DNA from: Haloferax elongans ATCC BAA-1513
GTDB taxonomy: Archaea > Halobacteriota > Halobacteria > Halobacteriales > Haloferacaceae
Reading direction: 5' to 3'
NCBI RefSeq assembly: GCF_000336755.1
Contig: NZ_AOLK01000015.1
Location: 541,657-605,656, forward strand
DNA: 64,000 nucleotides
Below are positions 1 to 7,683 of the stretch, in pieces (position 1 is the stretch's first letter; each line of letters begins with the position of its first letter). The translations under genes were made by a program, and so were the position numbers. The notes beneath the pieces were generated by a model. That model did no database searches. It was not told where the DNA came from and saw nothing but the letters and a program-made list of their open reading frames with translations.

Positions 1-117
1 GTGTTCTTCCACATGGAAGACATCGGCGGCCCTGACCTCGAAGAAGGAACGGATGTGGAGTTTGACATTGAACAGGCCCCCAAGGGCCCGCGTGCGACGA
101 ACCTCACGCGTCTTTAA
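1..117 (+). CDS. cspA: Cold-shock domain protein, C-terminal end only
   Basis: An open frame enters from the left edge and stops at TAA. The 38 visible residues end in the 'F-x-I/V-E...-GP-x-A-x-N' pattern typical of the last strands of small CspA-type cold-shock proteins (single OB fold binding single-stranded RNA or DNA), which are about 64 residues long in haloarchaea. The first visible codon is GTG, but it lies inside the domain, so the real start is outside the window. The family call rests on this short tail alone. Confidence 0.75.
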   Translation: MFFHMEDIGGPDLEEGTDVEFDIEQAPKGPRATNLTRL

Positions 118-318
118 ATCGGTAGGACGTCGCGCGTAGCGACAATACTACGGATTATTTCTCACGAAGTTACACTCGAAAAGCGGCAGTGCTCTCGACT
201 GTTGTACGACGCTGTCGAAACACAGCGCTGAGCCACTCGTCGAGACCGTCAGGTTTCGAGCCGGGTTGACTATGCTAACGTTGCACATAGTTTTGCGTCG
301 TTAGGTTGTATATCGTGT

Positions 319-1377
319 ATGACATCCGCGCTCGTCATTGGGGGGACTGGCTTCGTCGGGCACTACACCACAGCAGAACTGCTCGACCACGGATACAAGG
401 TGACGGTGTTCAGCCGTGGGGTACGAGACTATCCATCGGACCCACGCGAGGGCGTCTCCTACGTCACGGTCGCCAGGGCCGACGCCGACGCGCTCGAATC
501 GGCCGCCGAGCGCGTCGACCCGGACATCGTCATCGACAACGCTCTCTTTCACCCAGAACACGCACGGGTGGCAGTGGAGATTTTCGCGGACGTGGACGCG
601 TACGTCTACGTCTCTAGCGGTGGCGTCTACGACGCTCACGAGATTCCGAAGCGAGAAGACGAAACCGCACTGCATTCGTTCTCCGCAGAGCAGGCGGGCG
701 ACAACACAATGCGAACGTATGGCCCTCGCAAGGCCGAGTGTGACCGAATCGTCAGGGCCGCCGCCGACCGAGGTGTCGCAGCCACGTGTGTCCGACCAAC
801 GATGGTCTACGGGCCAAAATCGACCGCTTCCGGCGACACCTCGTTGGTGGACGCTATCTCTTGGGCGGCAGACCTTCCAGAGCTGCAGGACCACCACGAC
901 TACTGGATTGACCGCATCGACCGCTACGACCGGGTCGTCGTCCCTGGCGACGGAACCGCAATCTGGCATCGCGTGTACGTCGAGGACGTGGCGCGGGCGC
1001 TCCGAGTCGTCGCCGAATCGGGGACGCCCGGCGAAGTCTACAACGCGGCCGACCGCACCGTATTCACGATGGAAGACGTTATCGACCTCATCGCCGAGAC
1101 GCTCGACACGACGGTCGACGTCTATCACGCGAGTCGCCGCGAACTCGCCGAATTCGACCTCGAACCGGACGACTTCGTCCTCTATCACCACCTCGGCAGC
1201 GACTACCCGCACGTCCTTTCGACGTGCAAACTCTCGTCGCTCGGATGGGACTCGACACCTCCGGAAGTCGCGATGGAGCGAACCGTCGAAGAATCACTCG
1301 CGAGCGAGCGCGACGGCAGCATGTTCGACCCGGGCCGAGAGGCCGAAGAACGATTCATCGAAGCGGTAACTGGCTAG
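319..1377 (+). CDS. NAD-dependent epimerase/dehydratase family protein
   Basis: A 352-residue extended short-chain dehydrogenase. The N-terminus has the Rossmann motif GGTGFVG (residues about 8-14), and the catalytic Tyr-x3-Lys pair is visible as YGPRK at about 134-138. 'RPTMVYGP' follows, as in nucleotide-sugar epimerases and reductases. The C-terminal half (YNAADRTVFTMEDVIDLIAE) is typical of atypical SDRs that act on nucleotide sugars or related substrates. The substrate cannot be deduced. It stands alone, with no operon partner, so a specific sugar pathway is not supported. The ATG start places the Rossmann motif at the expected distance from the N-terminus. Confidence 0.85.
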   Translation: MTSALVIGGTGFVGHYTTAELLDHGYKVTVFSRGVRDYPSDPREGVSYVTVARADADALESAAERVDPDIVIDNALFHPEHARVAVEIFADVDAYVYVSSGGVYDAHEIPKREDETALHSFSAEQAGDNTMRTYGPRKAECDRIVRAAADRGVAATCVRPTMVYGPKSTASGDTSLVDAISWAADLPELQDHHDYWIDRIDRYDRVVVPGDGTAIWHRVYVEDVARALRVVAESGTPGEVYNAADRTVFTMEDVIDLIAETLDTTVDVYHASRRELAEFDLEPDDFVLYHHLGSDYPHVLSTCKLSSLGWDSTPPEVAMERTVEESLASERDGSMFDPGREAEERFIEAVTG

Positions 1378-1476
1378 TCACGCTCTCCCGTGAACGTGGC
1401 TTCGACGGCGACTCTACAGTGGTGCTCGTCGTCTGCAGCAGAGCTTGCCGTCTACAGTGAGACTCGCCGTCCCCGG

Positions 1477-1701
1477 TTAGTGGTCGTGAAACGAGTCGTG
1501 AAGTTCTCGTGCCTCTTCGAACGTCGTCGTAATCCACTCACCGTCCTCTTGGAGTTTGATTTGGACCATCCCGTCCGGGATATCCGCCTCCACGGTCTTC
1601 GCGTGGGCCTCGACGAGATGCTCGGCGTACTGCGCCATCGCTGCATCCGAAGACGGGGCGATGGCCTGCCACGAACAGCCCGGGTGTGAGCAGCGTTTCA
1701 T
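1477..1701 (-). CDS. Small C2H2-type zinc-binding protein (DUF1059-like)
   Basis: A 74-residue protein with Cys4, Cys9, His28 and His33 spaced as a compact zinc finger, followed by a beta-rich tail with the 'DGMVQIKLQEDGEW' pattern. This resembles the DUF1059 family of small haloarchaeal proteins. No biochemical role is established for the family that I can name, and DNA or protein binding is an inference from the finger. It is encoded alone on the minus strand, convergent with the epimerase gene. The ATG start leaves the first Cys at residue 4, so little room exists for another start. Confidence 0.7.
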   Translation of the reverse strand: MKRCSHPGCSWQAIAPSSDAAMAQYAEHLVEAHAKTVEADIPDGMVQIKLQEDGEWITTTFEEARELHDSFHDH

Positions 1702-1962
1702 TCTCTTACCACCGGCATTCCCCGACCCAGTATGAATCTTTTCTTCAGTGCAGTATTCTTGGTAGCCAGACTGTCAGTATCGAGACGAAGGAGTTCGCCT
1801 GCTCGAACGCATTACGGCGAATTGGACAGAGAGTTGGAAGAGAGTTGGAAAAGAGCTCAAGTAGACTTCTGGCCGAGTATACACCTGTACGGCAGTGAAT
1901 TCGGTGTTCGGCCCGCAGGCATACTGGATTCCACTCACAGACACACCAGCCTCCCATCGCCA

Positions 1963-3471
1963 ATGTCCCACTCCACACACCCTGTCACCGACCGATTGCC
2001 CGGCATCGAAGCAGTGCTCGTCGCACTTCTCGCCGGCGTCGCGGGCGTCGCAGGGTCGTTTGCTGTCGCCGCGTTCACGCCCGCGTTTATCGCCGGGCCG
2101 ATTGCGGGCTTCATGGCCCGAACGCTCCCGGGCGCGCTCATCACGTTCAGTATCGTCGTACTCGGTGACCTCGGAAGCCAGCTTAACGTCCTCCTCGCAG
2201 TGGGTCTTTCGACCACCATTTTCGCTGTCGCGGCACTGCTCGGACAAGCCGTCGGGCAGCGCACGGCGTATCCCATCGCTGGCGTCGTCGCGGCCGCGAC
2301 GACCGCACTCATCTCGGTCGCGATTACCGCCGCCCCGACTCCTTCGGTCGTCGCGGGCGTCGCTACCGGAACTGTGGTGCTGCTCTCCGACCTCAGCCAG
2401 AGCCAAGCCGTTTCGTCCCACACTGCCGACCTCTCTGCAGGCCGCCGGCGTCTGCTCGCGGCGGTTGCGAGTGCAGCCTCGCTCGGTATCGGTGGCTACG
2501 TACTCGGCTCGCAGCAATCGACCCAAGTCTCCCCACCGACGCTCGAAGGTGCCCAACCGTGGGCCGCTCCCGAAATTGAACCTCTCCTCGCGGAAGCGGC
2601 CGAGAAATCCCTCGGCGTCTCAGGTCTCGAACCTCTCGTGAGCGACCGCTTCTACGAGGTCGACATCAACTCCACCGACCCAACGCTCGACGCCACCTCG
2701 TGGTCGTTGACTGTCACCGGGACGGTCGACCGAGAGCTGTCTTATTCGTACGAAGACATCCTCTCGATGGAGGTCGACCACCAGTTCGTCTCGCTTCGCT
2801 GTGTCGGCGAGGCGCTCAACGGGAAGAAGATGGACAACGCGCTGTGGACCGGCGTCTCGATTATGGACCTCGTCGAGCCCGCTGGCCTCCCCGAAGACTG
2901 CTGTGTGATGCTCCGCGCCGCCGACGGCTTCTACGAAGAGTTCCCGCTTTCCGCCCTCCAAGACGGGTTCCTCGCCGTCGGAATGAACGGTGAACCGCTT
3001 CCACGCGGCCACGGCTACCCTGCGCGGGCACTCATCCCCGGCCACTGGGGCGAAATCAACGTCAAGTGGCTCACCGAAATCGAGATTCTCGAAGAAGAGC
3101 AAGACGGCTACTGGGAAGAACGCGGCTGGCACGGAACCGGCCCGGTCAACACCGTTGCGAAACTGCACGTCATCAACACGCTCGACGATGGACGCAAACA
3201 GGTCGGCGGCCACGCCTATGCGGGCGTCCGAGGTATCGACCGGGTCGAAGTCTCGACCGATGGCGGCGACACGTGGGCCGACGCCACACTCTCGGAGCCG
3301 CTTCCCGGAACCGACGTGTGGCGACAATGGACCTACACCTACGACCCGCCGGGTGGTGAACACGAAGTCGTCGTCCGCGCGACCGACGGTATGGGCGCGC
3401 TCCAACCCGAAGAAAAGTCGTCACCGTTCCCGAGCGGGCCGTCTGGCTGGGTGACCAAAACCGTTCGGTAG
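1963..3471 (+). CDS. Membrane-anchored molybdopterin-dependent oxidoreductase (sulfite oxidase family)
   Basis: A 502-residue protein. The first about 190 residues are hydrophobic with several membrane helices; then comes a molybdopterin-binding domain with the 'SLRCVGE' motif, whose Cys at about residue 280 should ligate Mo, followed by a Mo-co dimerisation domain with 'STDGGDTW' near the C-terminus. The membrane block fused to a SUOX-like catalytic domain is a known haloarchaeal arrangement. The substrate is unknown; sulfite, or repair of methionine sulfoxide as in YedY/MsrP, are both possible. The frame is open further upstream, but the extra residues look non-coding, so the ATG before SHSTHP was chosen. 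A second, soluble family member lies in this window at 42.1 kb. Confidence 0.82.
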   Translation: MSHSTHPVTDRLPGIEAVLVALLAGVAGVAGSFAVAAFTPAFIAGPIAGFMARTLPGALITFSIVVLGDLGSQLNVLLAVGLSTTIFAVAALLGQAVGQRTAYPIAGVVAAATTALISVAITAAPTPSVVAGVATGTVVLLSDLSQSQAVSSHTADLSAGRRRLLAAVASAASLGIGGYVLGSQQSTQVSPPTLEGAQPWAAPEIEPLLAEAAEKSLGVSGLEPLVSDRFYEVDINSTDPTLDATSWSLTVTGTVDRELSYSYEDILSMEVDHQFVSLRCVGEALNGKKMDNALWTGVSIMDLVEPAGLPEDCCVMLRAADGFYEEFPLSALQDGFLAVGMNGEPLPRGHGYPARALIPGHWGEINVKWLTEIEILEEEQDGYWEERGWHGTGPVNTVAKLHVINTLDDGRKQVGGHAYAGVRGIDRVEVSTDGGDTWADATLSEPLPGTDVWRQWTYTYDPPGGEHEVVVRATDGMGALQPEEKSSPFPSGPSGWVTKTVR

Positions 3472-3568
3472 TGATGTCGGTCTTGGTGTGACCCGACCCA
3501 GCTATTCAGACGCAGATTCTGACGAGGATACGGAGGGTGAGGAGACTCAGCCCTCGTTCTGCCGGGTG

Positions 3569-4261
3569 TTAGACGGTGAACGTCGTTTCAGTAGTGCTCG
3601 TGTTGCCGTGGGAGTCAGTCACGACGAGTTTCAGCGAGAACGTGTTGTCATCGGCGAACTGCTCTACGAACGTAGGGCCAGTTTTCCACGGCGAAGACAG
3701 GTAGTCGTCTTGGTGCTCGTGGTTTCGGACGTACCATTCGTAGGACTCGATAGTGCCACGCGGCGCTGCCGAGAGTCGGCCACTAAAGGTAATCGGCCCG
3801 CTGTTATCCGGTGCCTCGGGGTGCCGAGTGAGGCGTGCCGTCGGCGTGACCGCTTGGTGAGCGATGAAATCCAGTTGCGTGCTGTCCGTGTTTCCGTCGT
3901 TGTCGGTGACGACGAGTTTCAGCGAAAACGGACTGTCGGCGAACGATTCGGTGAACGTCTCGCCGGTTTTCCACGGTGAGGAGGGAAAGTCGTCCTGCGC
4001 CTCGTTGTTACGAACGTACCATTCGTAAGACTGGATTCCGGTGGGTGCGCTCGATTCGCTCGCATCGAACGTAATATCGTCACCCTGTTCGGCCGGAAGC
4101 GAGTCGGCGTTGATGACGGCGGTTGGACCACTTGATGCGGCGGCGCTGCCGGTACTCGCGCCTACGCTAAGCATCCCAATCCCCGCTGCTGCGCCAGTCT
4201 TGAGGACCGTTCGTCGCGTCGAGTCGTCGACCAATCCAGAGTCTTCGTTGTCGTCTTTCAT
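3569..4261 (-). CDS. Tat-secreted protein with two PKD-like repeats
   Basis: A 230-residue secreted protein. The N-terminus 'STRRTVLKTGAAAG' is a twin-arginine signal followed by an Ala/Ser-rich cleavage region. The mature part consists of two tandem about 85-residue PKD/Ig-like repeats, each with the near-identical core 'SYEWYVRN', then a D-D segment, 'SSPWKTG' and 'FSLKLVVTD'. PKD domains usually mediate extracellular protein or polysaccharide contacts, but here no enzymatic domain is attached, so the role is open. The open frame extends far upstream; the ATG was chosen because it sits just before the acidic and twin-Arg segment and 15 bases from a palindromic, AT-rich promoter region. Confidence 0.75.
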   Translation of the reverse strand: MKDDNEDSGLVDDSTRRTVLKTGAAAGIGMLSVGASTGSAAASSGPTAVINADSLPAEQGDDITFDASESSAPTGIQSYEWYVRNNEAQDDFPSSPWKTGETFTESFADSPFSLKLVVTDNDGNTDSTQLDFIAHQAVTPTARLTRHPEAPDNSGPITFSGRLSAAPRGTIESYEWYVRNHEHQDDYLSSPWKTGPTFVEQFADDNTFSLKLVVTDSHGNTSTTETTFTV

Positions 4262-4568
4262 GACAACATTCCAATTGTATTTGAAATACATATTGAACGT
4301 TATGGCACATTCGCAACGAGCGGATTGATGTGTGTCTGCAATCCGTCGCGCGGTCGCAAGTAACAGTGGCCGACGAGGAGGTCGCGAGAGGGTGCCATTC
4401 CCGGTGAATATACGTCTTAAAAACATTTCGTTATTCTTGGATTTTCCAAAGCTTCTAGCAGTTGATGACTTAAAACTCCGGTCAAATTCTCGGCCAAACT
4501 CATGACTGTGGGAAATGATTAAATACCTGATAATAATTAAGTGGTAACAGCCACTGGCTGAGATTGCA
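4262..4568. other. AT-rich intergenic region between divergent genes
   Basis: About 307 bases without a convincing gene. It is markedly AT-richer than its surroundings, holds a 15-base inverted repeat next to the PKD gene, and contains a TATA-like stretch (aataattaag, near 4532) about 30 bases before the small membrane-protein gene. Just before that gene lies a small inverted repeat, CAGCCA-C-TGGCTG, at 4548-4560. Otherwise nothing is recognised. Confidence 0.6.
4276..4290. promoter_or_regulatory. Perfect 7-1-7 inverted repeat in PKD-protein promoter
   Basis: The sequence TGTATTTGAAATACA is symmetrical except for its central base. It lies 15-29 bases before the ATG of the minus-strand PKD gene, where the TATA element of a leaderless haloarchaeal gene is expected. 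It may be an operator overlapping the core promoter or simply a symmetrical AT-rich TATA region. Confidence 0.45.
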
Positions 4569-4697
4569 ATGCAAGAATCCAAACTCAATGCATTGACGTT
4601 CGCACTGCCACTGATACCAGCCTTCGTGCTTGCAAGTTGGCTCGACGTAGCCAAGGCCGGTCTCGAAATTCTGCAAATCATCCTCGGCCTGTTCTGA
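4569..4697 (+). CDS. Small hydrophobic membrane protein, 42 residues
   Basis: ATG to TGA encodes 42 residues, starting MQESKLNALTFALPLIPAFV, with one or two short membrane segments and a terminal hydrophobic 'GLEILQIILGLF'. No family is recognised. Support comes from a TATA-like element about 30 bases upstream, hydrophobic composition unusual for a chance frame, and position in an AT-rich promoter-like gap. Antisense frames here look poorer. The function is unknown; small single-helix proteins in haloarchaea are often regulators or subunits of membrane complexes, but nothing here identifies a partner. Confidence 0.5.
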   Translation: MQESKLNALTFALPLIPAFVLASWLDVAKAGLEILQIILGLF

Positions 4698-4711
4698 TAC
4701 GACGGGGGACT

Positions 4712-4870
4712 TCACAGCCACTCCCCCGCCTCCGTCTGGCAGTTAGAACACAGTGGATAGTCGTGTGACCGTCTGCAGTTGCTGGGGCAGAGACGAACGT
4801 GGCGTTCACAGTCGGCCGACGAACCGACCTGTTTACACCGAATCGGTGACGAGCCACTCGTATGAGCCAC
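4712..4870 (-). CDS. Candidate Cys-rich microprotein (zinc-ribbon-like)
   Basis: A 52-residue frame starting at GTG with six cysteines at about 12, 21, 28, 32, 41 and 44, including CPSNC and CSNC pairs. This cysteine density is high for a haloarchaeal random frame. The proposed start overlaps the divergent gene's start by nine bases, and no good promoter is seen, so this could be a remnant or a chance frame. If real it would be a small zinc-binding protein next to another one (4862). Confidence 0.3.
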   Translation of the reverse strand: MAHTSGSSPIRCKQVGSSADCERHVRLCPSNCRRSHDYPLCSNCQTEAGEWL

Positions 4871-5074
4871 GATTCGAGCGACGACCCGACTGTTCCGATT
4901 GTCTGCGACGACTGTGGCACGCGAACTCGCGTTCCGCTTTCCGACCTCGCGGACCTCATCGAACGACACAACGAGACGCGACACGACGGTGACTCGGTCG
5001 CTACAGTCGAGCCCGAACTCGCAGAACAAATCGCGGACCTCGTCACGGAAGACCTAGGACTGCTCGAAGAGTAG
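4862..5074 (+). CDS. Small zinc-finger protein, 70 residues
   Basis: A 70-residue acidic protein with Cys15-x2-Cys18 and His36-x4-His41, a C2H2-like arrangement, followed by a helical acidic tail ending in 'LGLLEE'. Small zinc-finger proteins of this size are abundant in haloarchaea, and some affect biofilm or motility, but this one cannot be assigned. It is monocistronic, with no gene following before the tRNA region. The ATG is the only plausible start in frame. Confidence 0.6.
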   Translation: MSHDSSDDPTVPIVCDDCGTRTRVPLSDLADLIERHNETRHDGDSVATVEPELAEQIADLVTEDLGLLEE

Positions 5075-5231
5075 TGTTTCCTGCCGACCACGGCTGGTGG
5101 TGGCGTAGGTGAGTTCACGTCCTTCTGGTTCGGCCCCACGTCACGGTCGGTGAGTGCTTCCAGTTGTCACTTTAACCTAGTCGAATCTGGATGAGCGGCT
5201 CTGTTTTCCGATCGTTCTGACAGTTTGAAAA

Positions 5232-5245
5232 GGCGCTGCAGGATT
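5232..5245. repeat. Partial copy of the tRNA-Arg 3' end (att-like)
   Basis: Fourteen bases identical to positions 5348-5361, which encode the 3' end of tRNA-Arg on the minus strand. The match resumes after a one-base insertion (TGAAC). Both copies have the same orientation and lie 116 bases apart, as expected for a remnant of site-specific integration into a tRNA gene. Confidence 0.55.
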
Positions 5246-5322
5246 GTGAACTACGCCCGAGAACCTGCGCTCCGCGCAGAACCTCGGTCTAGTTCAAATC
5301 CTTCGCGGAGATGATTCTCCGC
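5240..5322. repeat. Structured palindromic element beside tRNA-Arg
   Basis: An imperfect long inverted repeat pairs 5240-5261 with 5283-5302, and its loop contains a perfect hairpin, CTGCGC-TCC-GCGCAG (5265-5279). A second perfect hairpin follows: GCGGAGA-TGAT-TCTCCGC (5305-5322). The arms themselves are tRNA T-arm-like in both orientations. This may be a palindromic repeat element or the debris of an integration event. Confidence 0.55.
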
Positions 5323-5345
5323 TCACGTTGTTCGCGGAAGAATCA

Positions 5346-5420
5346 TGGGCGCTGCAGGATTTGAACCCACGGCAACTTGGTCCGAAGCCAAGCACTCTGT
5401 CCAGACTGAGCTAAGCGCCC
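5346..5420 (-). tRNA. tRNA-Arg (anticodon TCG)
   Basis: On the minus strand the sequence folds as a full cloverleaf. The seven-base acceptor stem is GGGCGCT/AGCGCCC with discriminator A. The D arm begins AGCTC. The anticodon stem CTTGG/CCAAG closes the loop CTTCGGA, giving anticodon TCG (Arg, codon CGA). There is a five-base variable loop, and a T arm with TTCAAAT. CCA is not encoded. No intron is seen. Confidence 0.95.
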
Positions 5421-5514
5421 GACAATACTCCGTCTGTTGCCAACCATTTTAAATGGATTGATTCGCGGCGACAACTCCGCGCGATTTATACCAAGTCACC
5501 GAACAGTACGGGGT

Positions 5515-6369
5515 ATGTCTCTGGGAGTGCGGGCGCGCGGCTTTCTCGAACTCACCCGGCCAGGGAACGCCATCGCCGCGGGCGTGCTCACGTTTACGGG
5601 TGCAATCGTCGCAGGGGGGACACTCGAAGACACGTTCGTCGTTATCGCGGCTATCCTCGCGACAGTATTCGCAACGGGGGCAGGAAACGCGATTAACGAC
5701 TACTTCGACCGCGATATCGACCGCATCAACCGTCCCGATAGACCAATTCCGCGCGGGGCAGTCAGCGCCGACGCGGCCAAGTGGTTCAGTATTGCTCTCT
5801 TCGGCGGCGCGGTCGTTTCGGCGCTCGCGCTCCCGCTCGTCGCGCTCGCCATCGCGGTGGTGAACCTCACCGCGCTGGTCGCCTACACGGAGTTCCTCAA
5901 AGGGCTGCCGGGCGTCGGGAACGTCGTCGTCGCGGCCCTCACGGGGTCGACGTTCCTCTTCGGAGGAGCAGCTATCGGCGAGCCACTCGGTGCAGTCGTC
6001 TTGGCCGTGCTGGCCGCGCTGGCGACCCTCACCCGTGAAATCGTCAAAGACGTCGAGGACATCGCTGGCGACAAGGAAGAAGGACTTCGCACGCTTCCCA
6101 TCGTCGTCGGCGAACGACCGTCGCTCGTGTTCGGGACGGGAGTTCTCGTCGTCGCCGTCCTCGCGAGCGCGGTCCCGTATCTCGACGGCGAGTTCGGACT
6201 CGCGTACCTCGGATTGGTCGTGCCCGCCGACGTGCTGATGCTCGCGGGGACAATCCAGTCGTTTGAGGACCCAACGCTGGCACAGCGCCGCCTCAAACAC
6301 GGGATGTTTCTGGCTGCCGCCGCATTCATCGTCGGCCGGGTTGCAGCGCTCGGTGGTGTTTCGGTATGA
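5515..6369 (+). CDS. UbiA-type digeranylgeranylglyceryl phosphate synthase
   Basis: A 284-residue polytopic UbiA prenyltransferase with about eight membrane helices. The first Asp-rich motif is NDYFDRDIDRINRPDRPIPRG, starting at about residue 61, and the second is DVEDIAGD at about 179; both bind the prenyl diphosphate through Mg. Sequence and length fit the archaeal geranylgeranylglycerol-phosphate geranylgeranyltransferase, which makes the second ether bond of membrane lipids. A menaquinone MenA paralogue is encoded elsewhere in this window, which makes the lipid role more likely for this copy. The frame is open upstream, but the ATG before SLGVRARGF gives the normal family N-terminus. Confidence 0.85.
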   Translation: MSLGVRARGFLELTRPGNAIAAGVLTFTGAIVAGGTLEDTFVVIAAILATVFATGAGNAINDYFDRDIDRINRPDRPIPRGAVSADAAKWFSIALFGGAVVSALALPLVALAIAVVNLTALVAYTEFLKGLPGVGNVVVAALTGSTFLFGGAAIGEPLGAVVLAVLAALATLTREIVKDVEDIAGDKEEGLRTLPIVVGERPSLVFGTGVLVVAVLASAVPYLDGEFGLAYLGLVVPADVLMLAGTIQSFEDPTLAQRRLKHGMFLAAAAFIVGRVAALGGVSV

Positions 6370-6522
6370 ATGACCCCCATCGAAATCCAAAATCAGGATG
6401 GGATAATCAAAAAGAATATTACTTGCTCACGGTATGGTCGTATTATCCGATGACTCCCGGCGAGCGGAAGCGTCATTCGATTGTCCACCTCGGAGCGAAC
6501 GGTGAACAGCCGAGGTGCTCGT

Positions 6523-7134
6523 ATGTATGACCTCGGCCCCGACCTCGATGCCGAGGTCGAACCGGGAACGAATCTTCTCATCAGTGGACCGCCGCTGACC
6601 GGCAAGCGAGCCCTCGCACTCGACATCTTGGCAGCGGGGACCGAGAAAGGAGAGGGTGCGGTTATCGTCACCACCAAAGACGGTGCCGAACGCGTCCTCA
6701 ACGACTACGCGAAGCGCATCGACTACGAGGGGAAACCCGTCTCGGTCGTCGACTGCGTCACGCGACAGCAAGGTGTCGGCGACGTGCGTGACGACGAGCG
6801 TGTCAAGTACACGTCGTCGCCCGTGGACATGACAGGTATCGGTATCAAACTCTCGGAAGTACTCCAGGAGTACTACCAGCAGCGTGGTCTCGAACAGAAC
6901 CGCATCATGCTGCACTCGCTTTCGACACTCCTGATGTACGCCGACTTGCAGACCGTCTTCCGGTTCCTCCACGTCTTCACCGGTCGCATCCAGAGCGTCG
7001 GCGGCCTCGGCTTGTTCGCCATCGACGCGGACGCGCACGACGACCGGACGATGAACACCATCAAACAACTGTTCGATGGCATCATCACCACCCACGAAGA
7101 CGCGGAGCCCGACGTTCGCCTCGCAGGCGACTAA
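6523..7134 (+). CDS. RAD55/KaiC-family RecA-like ATPase domain protein
   Basis: A 203-residue single RecA-fold domain. The P-loop region reads GPPLTGKR at about residues 23-30: the Walker Lys is present but the following Ser/Thr is replaced by Arg, so ATP hydrolysis may be altered. A loop with 'HSLSTLLMYADLQTVFRFLHVFTGRI' character and the late 'GLFAIDADAHDD' fit the haloarchaeal RAD55-like family related to KaiC and GvpD. The role is unknown; related proteins act in signalling. A TTG start upstream is possible, but the ATG before YDLGPDL is preferred. It is not operonic with the CoA-binding gene 90 bases downstream. Confidence 0.72.
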   Translation: MYDLGPDLDAEVEPGTNLLISGPPLTGKRALALDILAAGTEKGEGAVIVTTKDGAERVLNDYAKRIDYEGKPVSVVDCVTRQQGVGDVRDDERVKYTSSPVDMTGIGIKLSEVLQEYYQQRGLEQNRIMLHSLSTLLMYADLQTVFRFLHVFTGRIQSVGGLGLFAIDADAHDDRTMNTIKQLFDGIITTHEDAEPDVRLAGD

Positions 7135-7224
7135 CGAGTCGGTGGCGACCGCCGAACGACTGCGCATCCGGCGCACGGCCGCCCGCCGTTTTTACCGACT
7201 CACTACTAACACCCGGTACCAATT

Positions 7225-7647
7225 ATGCCTAGCACCAGCAGCGACACGCTACAGGACCTCTTCGACCTCGAAACGATTGCGGTCGTCGGCTGTTCGGCTA
7301 CGCCCGGCAAGGCCGCCCACGAGATTCCGGCGTACATGCAACGCCACGGCTACCGAGTCATTCCGGTCAACCCGTTTCACGACGAAATTCTCGGCGAGAC
7401 AGCGTACGACTCGCTGGCCGACGTCGAGGAAGACGTCGACCTCGTCAACGTGTTCCGGCCGTCGGACGAAGCGGGCGGCGTTGTCGACGCAGCAATCGAA
7501 CGAGCACAGACGCGGGGCGACGTAGCGGCAGTCTGGCTCCAGTTGGGAATCAAAGACAACGAGGCGGCCGCCCGCGCCGAAGAGGCGGGCCTCGCGTTCG
7601 TCCAAAACAAGTGTTACAAAGTCGAGCACGCTCGGCTCGTCGCCTGA
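7225..7647 (+). CDS. CoA-binding domain protein (YccU-like)
   Basis: A 140-residue Rossmann-fold protein of the small CoA-binding family. Visible are 'IAVVGCSATPGK' (nucleotide loop near residue 18), 'GYRVIPVNPFHDEILGE' and 'VDLVNVFRPSDEAG', then 'AVWLQLGI' and a late 'FVQNKCYKVEH'. The family resembles the first domain of succinyl-CoA synthetase alpha and of NDP-forming acyl-CoA synthetases, but lacks the catalytic His domain, so it probably senses or carries CoA. No neighbour specifies a pathway. The ATG start agrees with the family's length. Confidence 0.85.
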   Translation: MPSTSSDTLQDLFDLETIAVVGCSATPGKAAHEIPAYMQRHGYRVIPVNPFHDEILGETAYDSLADVEEDVDLVNVFRPSDEAGGVVDAAIERAQTRGDVAAVWLQLGIKDNEAAARAEEAGLAFVQNKCYKVEHARLVA

Positions 7648-7683
7648 GTAGGACGTAGCAGTCCGGCTACCCAGTGACGAGCA

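Noticed and set aside
301..1212. 303-residue minus-strand frame opposite the epimerase
   Set aside because: Val/Arg-rich composition typical of an antisense shadow of a high-GC gene; no motif.
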